From positions 1 through 64,000 of the forward strand of contig NZ_QLOE01000002.1 in assembly GCF_003264935.1 (NCBI RefSeq): a DNA stretch of 64,000 bases, read 5' to 3'. Positions within the stretch are counted from its first letter, which is position 1. Every line of letters begins with the position of its first letter. The notes under the pieces were generated by a model, which worked only from the letters and a program-made list of their open reading frames with translations, searched no databases and was not told the origin of the DNA. Of this stretch, positions 54,895 through 63,185 are shown piece after piece. This DNA is from Methanothermobacter tenebrarum. Lineage in GTDB: Archaea; Methanobacteriota; Methanobacteria; Methanobacteriales; DSM-23052. Both the position numbers and the translations under genes were made by a program.

Positions 54895-55040
54895 TATATC
54901 ACCATGTTCTCTATTATATTGGATAAATGTCTAAAATGATATTATTTTTTTGGTTTCTATATTATTCTTATTTAATAATTTCTTGTATTATATGAATAAG
55001 TTTCGGATATAATTTTGGATTTGATTATGATCAAAAAGTT

Positions 55041-55050
55041 TATTTATAAT
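55041..55050 (+). promoter_or_regulatory. TATA box of hmd
   Basis: TATTTATAAT, preceded by AAAAAG-type purines. It predicts a start near 55068-55072, exactly where the 20-nt hairpin begins. The rest of the 216-bp hcgG-hmd region holds AT-rich sequence and an imperfect ATTATT/AATAAT inverted repeat near 54961-54979, but no gene. Confidence 0.6.
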
Positions 55051-55067
55051 AAAAGAGGAGTTATTAG

Positions 55068-55087
55068 TACTATCTGAAAAGATAGTA
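55068..55087 (+). promoter_or_regulatory. Perfect hairpin at the predicted hmd mRNA 5' end
   Basis: TACTATCT-GAAA-AGATAGTA forms an 8-bp perfect stem closed by a GAAA (GNRA-type) tetraloop. It starts at or within a few bases of the predicted hmd transcription start and ends 11 nt before the ribosome site GAGGTGAT. It could stabilise the mRNA or act as an operator. Confidence 0.6.
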
Positions 55088-55110
55088 ATACAAGTTTGTG
55101 AGGTGATGGT

Positions 55111-56145
55111 ATGAAAGTTGCAATATTAGGTGCTGGTTGTTATAGGACGCATGCCGCAACTGGTATAACAAACTTTGCAAGAGCTTGCGAAGTCGCGGAA
55201 GAAGTGGGTAAACCAGAGATAGCCATGACCCATTCAACGATAACAATGGCAGCAGAATTAAAAGAATTAGCAAATATAGATGATATTATAATATCAGATC
55301 CAGTATTCGATAACCAATTCGTGGTAATAGACGACTTCGACTATGAGGAAGTTATAGAAGCCCACAAGGAAGACCCTGAAAAAATAATGCCAAAAATCAG
55401 AGAAAAGGTGGATGAGGTGGCTAAGGACCTTCCAAAACCACCAGAAGGTGCAATACACTTTGTACACCCTGAAGAATTAGGATTAGAGGTTACAACAGAT
55501 GACAGGGAAGCCGTGGCCGACGCTGATTGGATCATGACCTGGCTGCCAAAAGGCGACATCCAACCTAGTATCATAGAAAAATTCATAGACAACCTAAAAA
55601 AGGGTGCAATTGTAACACATGCTTGCACAATACCCACCACAAAATTCTATGAAATATTCGCAGAAAGACACGGAGACCTCGCCACCTCACCAGAAACCCT
55701 CAACATATCATCATACCACCCAGGCGCAGTACCGGAAATGAAAGGACAAGTCTACATAGCAGAAGGATATGCCTCAGACGAAGCAATAAAAACCCTCCTA
55801 GAATTAGGTGAAAAAGCAAGAAGCAAAGCCTATAAATTACCAGCAGAACTCCTAGGCCCAGTATGTGACATGTGCTCCGCACTCACCGCAGTAACCTATG
55901 CAGGCATACTCACCTACAGAGACGCTGTGACTAAAAACCTTGGCGCGCCAGCAGGATTCGCTCAAATGATGGCCAAAGAAGCCCTTGAACAATTAACCGG
56001 ATTAATGGAAAAGGTTGGAATAGACAAAATGGAGGATCACCTAGACCCTGGAACACTCCTCGGAACAGCAGACTCCATGAACTTCGGATCCCTCTCGGAG
56101 ATACTTCCATCAACATTCGAAGTCCTTGAAAAAAGGAAAAAATAA
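55111..56145 (+). CDS. hmd: [Fe]-hydrogenase Hmd (H2-forming methylenetetrahydromethanopterin dehydrogenase)
   Basis: Hmd reversibly reduces methenyl-tetrahydromethanopterin with H2 without nickel or Fe-S clusters, using the iron-guanylylpyridinol cofactor. The 344-residue protein has the Rossmann start MKVAILGAGCYRTHAATG with the catalytic His14, and the iron-ligand Cys172 in THACTIPTTKF. The C-terminal helical dimer region carries LGPVCDMCSALTAVTYAGIL near 250. A strong ribosome site GAGGTGAT lies before the ATG. It is followed by the hcgA-F cluster on the same strand after 95 bp containing a T8 run, so hmd may also end its own transcript. Confidence 0.98.
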   Translation: MKVAILGAGCYRTHAATGITNFARACEVAEEVGKPEIAMTHSTITMAAELKELANIDDIIISDPVFDNQFVVIDDFDYEEVIEAHKEDPEKIMPKIREKVDEVAKDLPKPPEGAIHFVHPEELGLEVTTDDREAVADADWIMTWLPKGDIQPSIIEKFIDNLKKGAIVTHACTIPTTKFYEIFAERHGDLATSPETLNISSYHPGAVPEMKGQVYIAEGYASDEAIKTLLELGEKARSKAYKLPAELLGPVCDMCSALTAVTYAGILTYRDAVTKNLGAPAGFAQMMAKEALEQLTGLMEKVGIDKMEDHLDPGTLLGTADSMNFGSLSEILPSTFEVLEKRKK

Positions 56146-56240
56146 CCCCCCCATCCCACTATTTTTTTTTGAAAAATATTTAAATCACCTACATTATAAA
56201 TAATATTCACTAATTCTAATCTCGAGTTTAGGGTGTTAAA

Positions 56241-57263
56241 TTGATAGAAAGGATCCTCAAAAAAGCAGAAAACATGCAACCGTTAAAAGACGATGAAATA
56301 ATCCAACTATTCAAAATAGATGACAGAGGAGACTTTAATAGGCTAATGGATGTTGCAAGGCAACTTAGAGAAGAAAATAGGGGTCCCATAAAGCTTACAT
56401 CAACCATTCATGTGACTAATAAATGTAAAATCACCCCAAAATGTAAATATTGTGGATTCGCCGCCGGCACATCACCCCAAGGATACTACAAAGAATTCTC
56501 AAGAAAAGATGAAGAAATATTAGAAGCAGCAAAAAGAATAGAAAAAGCCGGGATTCCAAGGGTCAGTTGCTCAGGCGCCCACGGATACAATGGGAAACAC
56601 GCTACCAGAGCAGCTAAAATAGTCAAAGAAAATACTAGCCTAGAATTACTCATAAACGTGGGCTCAGACCTCAAAAGAAAAAACATACAAGAACTAGCAA
56701 AGTATGGAACCGACACCATATGCTGCAACCTAGAAACAATAAACAAAAAACTCTTCCATTACCTCAAACCAGGAGAAACACTAAAACAACGCATAAAAGT
56801 ATGCGAGCTCATATCAGAAAAAGGCCTAGAACTCTCATCAGGACTATTAATAGGAATCGGAGAAACATACAAGGACAGGATAAAACACCTAAAATTCCTC
56901 AAAAAATTCAAAAGCCTCGGAGAAGTACCTATAATGGGATTCAACCCATACAAGGACACCCCAATGGAAAAACATCCGCCATGTCCAATAGACGATCAGA
57001 TGAAAACCATAGCAATAACAAGAATATTATACCCCCACCTAAGGATAACAGTACCCGCACCCACCATAGGCCCCGAAAATGTGAAATTTTCCCTCATAGC
57101 AGGCGCAGACAACATAGCAACAGTAATACCCGACGATTATCCCCTACACGTCAAAGGCGTCGGATCACCACACGTAGGGAATCTTAAAAAAATAGTTAAA
57201 ATCATAGAAAGCATGGGCCTAAAAGCCGAGATAAAAAATTTAGCCTCACCCAGCCCATGGTGA
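56241..57263 (+). CDS. hcgA: Radical SAM protein HcgA
   Basis: HcgA is the radical SAM enzyme of Hmd cofactor synthesis, related to BioB and HydE. The 340-residue protein has the unusual cluster motif CKITPKCKYC (CX5CX2C, residues 57-66) instead of CX3CX2C, as known for HcgA. GIGETYKDRIKH near 215 and NPYKDTPME near 235 fit the SAM barrel. The start codon is TTG with AGGGTG 7 nt upstream. It begins the hcgA-F cluster, 6 bp before hcgB. Confidence 0.94.
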   Translation: MIERILKKAENMQPLKDDEIIQLFKIDDRGDFNRLMDVARQLREENRGPIKLTSTIHVTNKCKITPKCKYCGFAAGTSPQGYYKEFSRKDEEILEAAKRIEKAGIPRVSCSGAHGYNGKHATRAAKIVKENTSLELLINVGSDLKRKNIQELAKYGTDTICCNLETINKKLFHYLKPGETLKQRIKVCELISEKGLELSSGLLIGIGETYKDRIKHLKFLKKFKSLGEVPIMGFNPYKDTPMEKHPPCPIDDQMKTIAITRILYPHLRITVPAPTIGPENVKFSLIAGADNIATVIPDDYPLHVKGVGSPHVGNLKKIVKIIESMGLKAEIKNLASPSPW

Positions 57264-57269
57264 TAAAAG

Positions 57270-57734
57270 ATGCTAAAAGAACACATAAAAAAAGCATACA
57301 ACGAATCAGCAGAGGGAAAAAGAAAAGGGGATAAAAAAATAGAAGTCGAAAAGATAAAAGAATACATCCTCTCAGCAGAGAATATAATCATCCCCAACTG
57401 GGACAAGAAAAAACTAGAAAGTATAAATAAAGTCCTCAAAAAATTCGGACTCCCCCAGGCCAAAGGACTGAAAATCCACACCAACGCCGCAGACCTGACA
57501 AGGATGCCAACCATAACCAAAGCCCTCATGGCAGTGGATACAACAGACTCGGACCTTGTAATAGCAAGGGGCCGATTAGGAATTCCAGGCTCTGGTTCAA
57601 TGCTAGTAATAATGGACTGCAAGGGCAGAATACTCTCAGCAGCCATATCACCACCACACATCATCCACGGAAAAAGCCTAGAAGAAGCAGTAGAAGAAGA
57701 ACTGAAAACAGCCCTAAAAAGGCTAGGATTATGA
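57270..57734 (+). CDS. hcgB: Guanylyltransferase HcgB
   Basis: HcgB joins GMP from GTP to the pyridinol to give the guanylylpyridinol of the Hmd cofactor. The 154-residue protein has the family stretches LKIHTNAADLTRMPTITKAL near 71-90, DLVIARGRLGIPGSGSMLVIMD near 98-119 and AISPPHIIHGKSLEEAVEEE near the C-terminus. Its stop overlaps the hcgC start as ATGA. Confidence 0.94.
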   Translation: MLKEHIKKAYNESAEGKRKGDKKIEVEKIKEYILSAENIIIPNWDKKKLESINKVLKKFGLPQAKGLKIHTNAADLTRMPTITKALMAVDTTDSDLVIARGRLGIPGSGSMLVIMDCKGRILSAAISPPHIIHGKSLEEAVEEELKTALKRLGL

Positions 57735-58486
57735 AAACAGAAACCGGTATAACAAACACAGTAAAAAGCTACTTCTCACAGCACACAATCCAAGATATCA
57801 TAGAAACAATAGGCAAGATAAAAACAGACACCCTACTAGACTGGCTGGCCTATAAAAAAATCAAACCAGAGAAAACCCTCATAATAGGCGCCTACCTTAC
57901 AGGTGCCATGATAGCCAACAAATTCAAAAAATACAATGTTACAATAGTCGACAAACACCCCCACCTTAAATGTCTAATCGATACAAAGGTAACATTCAAA
58001 AAACCAGAAGCCATCAGAGGATCCTGGGATCTTGTAGTGGATACAACAGGCATCGGAGGCATAAAACCAGAAAAATTAAAAATCAAAACAAAAACCTTCA
58101 TAGTTGAAAGTCCAATTTCAGACGCCAGTGACACTATAATAAAAAACCATGACGAAACTAAAAAGAGAATAAAAGCCGTAAAAGCCCCAGTAAAGGGCAT
58201 ATTATATACCAGCGGCCTAAACACAAAAACATCAGGGACAATGACCCTAACCATAGAAGTGCTCAGAAGAAGCTTGGAAGAAATCCTAAAAGCTGATGGT
58301 GTGCTCTACGCTTCATCACAATTAAGATTCTATGAAAGAATCCTATTCAAGGAAAAAGATTGTGAAAAATTTAAAGAATCCCTCAAAGAAAATGCGATAA
58401 TAGCATCATCCCTCAAAAAAATAGACTGTGACATGCCAATAAAAGGAAATCTTAGAAGAATAAAATCCGAAATAAAAGAAGTATGA
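57731..58486 (+). CDS. hcgC: Pyridinol methyltransferase HcgC
   Basis: HcgC is the S-adenosylmethionine-dependent C-methyltransferase of the pyridinol ring, with a Rossmann-like fold. The 251-residue protein has TLIIGAYLTGAMIANKFKKYNVTIVDKHPHLK near 49-80, WDLVVDTTGIGGI near 98-110 and FIVESPISDASD. It was earlier known as DUF1188. It overlaps hcgB and hcgD by 4 bp at each end. Codons are strongly A- and C-ending. Confidence 0.92.
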   Translation: MKTETGITNTVKSYFSQHTIQDIIETIGKIKTDTLLDWLAYKKIKPEKTLIIGAYLTGAMIANKFKKYNVTIVDKHPHLKCLIDTKVTFKKPEAIRGSWDLVVDTTGIGGIKPEKLKIKTKTFIVESPISDASDTIIKNHDETKKRIKAVKAPVKGILYTSGLNTKTSGTMTLTIEVLRRSLEEILKADGVLYASSQLRFYERILFKEKDCEKFKESLKENAIIASSLKKIDCDMPIKGNLRRIKSEIKEV

Positions 58487-59187
58487 GACTAAAAGAATTC
58501 ATAAAAATTATAGAAGAGAAAATACCGCCACAAATCGCCATAAAAGGCGACAAAGTAGGCCTGATAACACCAACCAATAATATTAATGTAGAAAAAGTCC
58601 TATTGCTAATGGACTACATTGCCACAGACCAGATACCATACGACGATTATGACCTACTCATACTACACCATCCACCACAACTAAAACCTCCAATACCAAC
58701 ATATGTTATACACTCAAACTGGGACATCATCAAAGGAGGAGCATGTGACGCCCTTGCCAACAAACTAAAACTAAAAGTCATAGACACAATAACAGAGGGC
58801 CTCGGGAGAATCTGCGAAACAAACATCAGACTCGAAACATTCATAGAAGAGATCCGCAGAAGACTCAAAGCAGAAGAAGTAAGGATTGTTAATTTTAAAA
58901 GAAACCTTAAAATTGATAAGATAGCAATAGTATCAGGTTTCGGTTTAAATCCGAAAATGATAAAAAAAGTCCACGAAAAAAATGTTAAAGTTTACCTTTC
59001 GGGGGATCTCACCCAAGAGGGGGCTATACTAGCAAAGAACCTAGATTTAACCCTCATAGACGCGGGACACCATACAACAGAATTACCAGGCCTATACAAG
59101 TTAGGCGAGCTCCTATCCCAGCTAGGGGTTGAAGTTAGGATAATGGACACGAAAACGCCATGGGAGACCATAAAATGGAATCCATAG
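58483..59187 (+). CDS. hcgD: NIF3-like protein HcgD
   Basis: HcgD is a NIF3-family protein with a dinuclear iron site, proposed to deliver iron to the Hmd cofactor. The 234-residue protein has LLILHHPPQLKPP near 58-70, THWD-like region VIHSNWDIIKGGACDALANKL, and the second metal half LIDAGHHTTELPGLYKLGELL near 190-210. It overlaps hcgC by 4 bp (ATGA) and runs 13 bp into hcgE. Confidence 0.92.
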   Translation: MRLKEFIKIIEEKIPPQIAIKGDKVGLITPTNNINVEKVLLLMDYIATDQIPYDDYDLLILHHPPQLKPPIPTYVIHSNWDIIKGGACDALANKLKLKVIDTITEGLGRICETNIRLETFIEEIRRRLKAEEVRIVNFKRNLKIDKIAIVSGFGLNPKMIKKVHEKNVKVYLSGDLTQEGAILAKNLDLTLIDAGHHTTELPGLYKLGELLSQLGVEVRIMDTKTPWETIKWNP

Positions 59188-59822
59188 AAGAATTGGAAAA
59201 AAAGAAAAAACCCCATGGTAAAGTTACAATAATCGGCCTCGGGAGACTAGGCTTTAGAGTAGCCCTAAACTTGATGGAAGTGCACCGTGGAGGGCCAAAA
59301 GAGATAAAAGCCATTGATGGACAGCGAGTAACAGCCGATGACATTATATTCAGGTTAAAAGGGGCTAATATAGGAGAATACAAGGTCAAATTCCTTGAAA
59401 GATTAGCCAAGGGATCAACCACAAGAAAAGTGGTGGGAATCCCAAAATACATTACAAAGGATAACCTTCACCTAATAGATGGTGACATTATCTGCATTTC
59501 CATCGCAGGTGGCGACACACTCCCAATCACAGCATCCATCATAAAACATGCCCATAGGATAGAAGCCTCAACCATTAGTACAATGGGAGTCGCAGGAATC
59601 GGCCAAGAAAAAATAATAACAAAAGACATATCCAAAATCCACAAGGATAATCCGATAGTCAAATTCTTACAAAATAAAGGAATAAAGGATCACACACTAG
59701 TAGGGACTGGTAAACTTATAAGGGATTGGGAACCCATAACAGGATACACACTAGATGAAATAGCAAAAAACATAACATCCCATATATTAAAGATTCTCCA
59801 TTTTGGTGGGGGAGTGAATTGA
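59175..59822 (+). CDS. hcgE: Adenylyltransferase HcgE (ThiF/E1-like)
   Basis: HcgE activates the carboxyl group of the guanylylpyridinol with ATP, like ubiquitin-E1/ThiF proteins. From the ATG at 59175 the protein has 215 residues. It has a Rossmann motif VTIIGLGRLGFRVALNLMEVHRGG near 17-40, DGQRVTADDIIF, and ISIAGGDTLPITASIIKHAHR near 112-132. The frame opens at 59160, but GGGAG at 59163-59167 supports 59175. Its stop overlaps hcgF as TTGA. Confidence 0.9.
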   Translation: MESIEELEKKKKPHGKVTIIGLGRLGFRVALNLMEVHRGGPKEIKAIDGQRVTADDIIFRLKGANIGEYKVKFLERLAKGSTTRKVVGIPKYITKDNLHLIDGDIICISIAGGDTLPITASIIKHAHRIEASTISTMGVAGIGQEKIITKDISKIHKDNPIVKFLQNKGIKDHTLVGTGKLIRDWEPITGYTLDEIAKNITSHILKILHFGGGVN

Positions 59823-60307
59823 TCAGAATAGCCACTGCAGAATGTTTCACCCATGGTAAAATAGCCAGGGAAATACATGCATTTTCCCAAGGCTACCCAC
59901 TATCCTATAAATGGACTATAAGCCCCAAAGATTACAGATTATCACTTATAGCAGGCCTATTCATCCCAACCATCTCAGGGATTAGAAAGATTCTCAAATT
60001 CGAACCACTCCCACCAACTGAAGTGGTGGATGATATAAAAGTCTATGACGAATCCGCAGATAAAAAAATGGCTAAAAGGATGGCTGAGGCCATAAAAGAT
60101 ATTACAAGAGCAGACATTGGTATAGGGACAACCGCGGGTGTCGGCAGGGGTGGGATAGCTATCATAGCTGATAATATGAAAGTTATAAGTTCATCGGATG
60201 TTTACGCTGATCTAAGATCTTCACCAGCCACTGAGATCATGAAAAGACAAAAATCAGGGGTGGAAAGGGCCCTTAAACTCCTAGAGGTTATTCTTCCACA
60301 TATATAA
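59819..60307 (+). CDS. hcgF: HcgF (acyl-transfer protein of Hmd cofactor synthesis)
   Basis: HcgF takes the activated guanylylpyridinol as a thioester on a Cys. The 162-residue protein starts MIRIATAECFTHGKIA, and Cys9 is the position known to form the thioester. DYRLSLIAGLFIPTISGI near 41-58 and GIGTTAGVGRGGIAIIAD near 100-117 match the UPF0254 family. The start codon is TTG, overlapping the hcgE stop. It is last in the hcgA-F run. Confidence 0.92.
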   Translation: MIRIATAECFTHGKIAREIHAFSQGYPLSYKWTISPKDYRLSLIAGLFIPTISGIRKILKFEPLPPTEVVDDIKVYDESADKKMAKRMAEAIKDITRADIGIGTTAGVGRGGIAIIADNMKVISSSDVYADLRSSPATEIMKRQKSGVERALKLLEVILPHI

Positions 60308-60345
60308 ATATCATGGAGTCTATAAGGTAATAGTGGTGGTTTAAC

Positions 60346-61101
60346 ATGCTCCTTGAAATTACAGACTTAGCAGTTGAAGTGGATGGGAAAGAAGTCCTCG
60401 AGGATATAGACCTCTACATAGACAAAGGGGAAACCCATGTTCTACTAGGACCTAATGGATCCGGGAAGAGCACACTTTTTATGACGATCCTCGGCTTTCC
60501 CAAGTATAAAGTTAAAAGGGGTGAGATAATATTCAAAGGAAAGGACATCACAGACATGTCCACAACAGAAAGAGTTAGGATGGGTATAGGTGTGAGCTTC
60601 CAGAACCCCCCACCAATCCGTGGCGTTAAACTCGTCGATCTGCTCAAAATAGAAAATGGACAAACAGTCGAAGAAGAATTAAACCCTGAGATAATGGAAG
60701 TAGCCAAGAAGCTGAAATTTGATGAAAGATTCCTTGAAAGAGATGTTAACATGGGTTTTTCAGGTGGTGAAGTTAAAAGGTCAGAGATACTGCAACTCTT
60801 AGCCCAGAAACCCGACTTTATAATGTTTGATGAACCAGATAGTGGAGTTGACATTGAAAATGTTGAACTGATCGCAGAGGAGATCAACACACTACTAGAA
60901 AAGGATAAAAAACCAGGACAAAGACAAAAAGCAGGTCTCCTCATCACACACCTCGGCTACATACTGAACTTCGTAAGAGCCGATATAGCCCATGTTCTCT
61001 TAGATGGTAAAATAGCCTGCACAGGAAACCCCGATGAAATATTAGAGGATATAAGAACAGAAGGATTTAAAGGGTGTCTTAGATGTTTCCAGACACAATA
61101 A
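60346..61101 (+). CDS. sufC: Fe-S assembly ATPase SufC
   Basis: SufC is the ABC-type ATPase of the SUF Fe-S cluster scaffold. The 251-residue protein has Walker A GPNGSGKST near 34-42, Q-loop VSFQNPPPIRG near 85, signature FSGGEVKRSEILQ near 140 and Walker B FIMFDEPDSGVD near 160. The Q-loop QNPPPIRGV is typical of SufC. A ribosome site lies in the 38-bp gap after hcgF. Its end overlaps sufB by 19 bp. Iron-sulfur assembly next to two hydrogenase systems is a sensible pairing. Confidence 0.95.
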   Translation: MLLEITDLAVEVDGKEVLEDIDLYIDKGETHVLLGPNGSGKSTLFMTILGFPKYKVKRGEIIFKGKDITDMSTTERVRMGIGVSFQNPPPIRGVKLVDLLKIENGQTVEEELNPEIMEVAKKLKFDERFLERDVNMGFSGGEVKRSEILQLLAQKPDFIMFDEPDSGVDIENVELIAEEINTLLEKDKKPGQRQKAGLLITHLGYILNFVRADIAHVLLDGKIACTGNPDEILEDIRTEGFKGCLRCFQTQ

Positions 61102-62315
61102 AGAAAGCTGAAAAGGCAAAGGAGAAAAAATCACCATACGGTCATGACATAGACCTTGAAAAGTTCATAAAAGAGGAAGCAGGAGAACATGAAAGGATCA
61201 ACAAGGCGACCGAAGTGCCGAAGAAGATGAGAGAAACACTATTGAAAGTCGGTGTAGACCCCACAGAAAAAGAAAGGGCGGGCACGTTCATACAATTAGA
61301 CCAGACAGGGATATACTCAAGTCAAGCTTCAAAGGCAGTTGAGATAATGGGCTTAAACGTCGCCCTAGAGAAATACAATTGGCTCAAAGATTACATGTGG
61401 AAGGTTGTAGCACCAGACACCGACAAGTACACTGCACACACAGCTTTGAGAGAATCCGAGGGGAATATAGGCGGATACTTCATAAGATCTAAACCAAATT
61501 CAAGGGAGATATTCCCACTCCAAGCTTGCATGTTCATAGGCGACGAAAGGGTTATGCAGACACTCCATAATATTATAATCGCAGAGGAAAATTCTGAACT
61601 CCATATAATAACTGGCTGCGCCACAGGAGAAGATGTGAGCTCAGCACTACACCTTGGGATAACGGAATTCTATATAAAGAAAGGTGCCAGGGTCACATAT
61701 ACAATGGTCCACAATTGGGCTGAACAAGTAGAGGTGAGGCCAAGAACAGGTATTATGGTAGGGGATAATGCAACTTTCATAAACAATTATATACTCACAA
61801 GTCCTGTTAAGAGTATACAATCATACCCAACAGCTTATTGTACGGGTGAAAATTCTAGGGTTGTTTTCCAGTCAATCCTTGGGGGTAGGAAGGAATCCGT
61901 ACTTGATATGGGCTCTAGAGTCATCCTTGAGGGTAAGGGATCTAGTGCCGAGATAGTCTCAAGGGCTGTTTCAAAGGATAAATCAGAGATATATTCAAGG
62001 GGTCATCTTGCAGGCAGAGTTCCAGAGGTTAAAGGGCATTTAGAATGTCATGGTCTTGTATTATCTGATGATTCCATGATATATGCCGTCCCTGAACTCG
62101 TGGGTAGTGCAACAGACCTTGAAATGTCCCATGAGGCGGCTGTTGGGAAAATCGCCGAAGAGGAAATATTATATTTAACATCTAGGGGTTTGACAGAGGA
62201 AGAAGCAGCGTCTATGATAGTTAGGGGTTTCCTTAGCATGGATATAAAAGGTTTACCACCAGAACTTGCGGAAGAGACGAAGAGGATGCTTGATATGAGC
62301 TTGAAGGGGATGTAG
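61083..62315 (+). CDS. sufB: Fe-S assembly scaffold SufB/SufD
   Basis: The 410-residue protein is the SufB/D-type scaffold with the central right-handed beta-helix: ELHIITGCATGEDV near 178, HLGITEFYIKKGARVTYTMVHNW near 193-215, YPTAYCTGENSRVVFQSILGG near 250 and the C-terminal EVKGHLECHGLVLSDDSMIYAVPEL near 318-342, where Cys and acidic ligands of SufB lie. Methanogens often have only SufB and SufC, as here. The start follows GGGTGTCTTAG. It converges with the PRC-barrel gene, 5 bp apart. Confidence 0.93.
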   Translation: MFPDTIKKAEKAKEKKSPYGHDIDLEKFIKEEAGEHERINKATEVPKKMRETLLKVGVDPTEKERAGTFIQLDQTGIYSSQASKAVEIMGLNVALEKYNWLKDYMWKVVAPDTDKYTAHTALRESEGNIGGYFIRSKPNSREIFPLQACMFIGDERVMQTLHNIIIAEENSELHIITGCATGEDVSSALHLGITEFYIKKGARVTYTMVHNWAEQVEVRPRTGIMVGDNATFINNYILTSPVKSIQSYPTAYCTGENSRVVFQSILGGRKESVLDMGSRVILEGKGSSAEIVSRAVSKDKSEIYSRGHLAGRVPEVKGHLECHGLVLSDDSMIYAVPELVGSATDLEMSHEAAVGKIAEEEILYLTSRGLTEEEAASMIVRGFLSMDIKGLPPELAEETKRMLDMSLKGM

Positions 62316-62320
62316 AATTG

Positions 62321-62593
62321 TTATTCCGCTATTATTATGAACTCTCCAACTTTCTCCACCTTCCCAAATGGTACGAATAGGCGGTCACCCTTTTTCTTCG
62401 CCCCTTTTACTGTGACATTCCTCCCTTTTTCTACTTTTATGACTATGTCTGTTATTTTACCGGTTTTATCGTTGATTATGAGTTCTTCGAGTTCGCCGAG
62501 TATCCTAGCATTGTTCGTAGCGACCTGATAACCTTTAATGTCGCTCCAATATTTTTCTTCTCCCTTTATTAGACTTTTATCTTCCAATATCAT
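62321..62593 (-). CDS. PRC-barrel domain protein
   Basis: A 90-residue protein with a PRC-barrel domain (GYQVATNNARILGELEELIINDKTGKITDIVIKV, then KKKGDRLFVPFGKVEKVGEFIII), a small beta-barrel found in photosynthetic reaction centres and in RimM-like RNA processing proteins. Stand-alone archaeal copies have unknown roles, often near cell division or RNA genes. The ATG at 62593 follows CTAGGTG; a GTG one codon earlier is possible. Its 5' end overlaps the end of cobY by 17 bp. Confidence 0.85.
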   Translation of the reverse strand: MILEDKSLIKGEEKYWSDIKGYQVATNNARILGELEELIINDKTGKITDIVIKVEKGRNVTVKGAKKKGDRLFVPFGKVEKVGEFIIIAE

Positions 62594-63185
62594 CACCTAG
62601 TATCCTTTTGAATGCTATAAGATCCCTGGGGGTGTTTATGTTTATTGCAAGTTCCAATCTTGGGATCTTCAAAATTTCTTGTTTTTGTATCTTATTTTTA
62701 CTCCTTAATATATTTACCCCGCTTGGCACCATACCCTTCCATGAAATAGGTGGTATGAGACCATGATCCTTGTAAACTTTAACTGGTACAAAAACAGTGA
62801 GAGCCTCAAACTTAGAAGCTTTATAATGTTCTATTATTTCATCAATGATGGAAGAGCTTGCCAATGGCAGGTCCGCGTTTATAATGAATAGGATATAATC
62901 GCCTTTTTTTTCGAAATAGGATAATATCTCCCCTAAATCTTCTATGTAGCCTTGGCCACTGGTGCGGATTATATTATATCCTAACCTTTTCACATGTTTT
63001 TCCGTCTTTGGAGTGTTTGGACTTGTTGCAACTGTTATACTTTGGATGTTCTCTGATCCCTCAAGGTTTTCTAGTACATGGTCTATGAGGGGTTTTCCCC
63101 CTGCTGGGGTGAGTGGTTTTTCATGTTCTGGGTTGAGGCGTGTGCCTCTTCCACCTGCCATTACAACAGCTTCTATTCGATCCAT
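62577..63185 (-). CDS. cobY: Adenosylcobinamide-phosphate guanylyltransferase CobY
   Basis: CobY transfers GMP to adenosylcobinamide phosphate in archaeal cobamide synthesis, a step done by CobU in bacteria. The 202-residue nucleotidyltransferase has the loop VVMAGGRGTRLNPEHEKPLTPAGGKPLIDHVL near 7-38, IINADLPLASSSIIDE near 94 and the C-terminal LELAININTPRDLIAFKRIL. The ATG at 63185 is preceded by AGAGGA; a longer frame runs upstream into the next gene. It complements cobS and the CbiS-like gene at 32-33.8 kb. Confidence 0.92.
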   Translation of the reverse strand: MDRIEAVVMAGGRGTRLNPEHEKPLTPAGGKPLIDHVLENLEGSENIQSITVATSPNTPKTEKHVKRLGYNIIRTSGQGYIEDLGEILSYFEKKGDYILFIINADLPLASSSIIDEIIEHYKASKFEALTVFVPVKVYKDHGLIPPISWKGMVPSGVNILRSKNKIQKQEILKIPRLELAININTPRDLIAFKRILGDDIGR

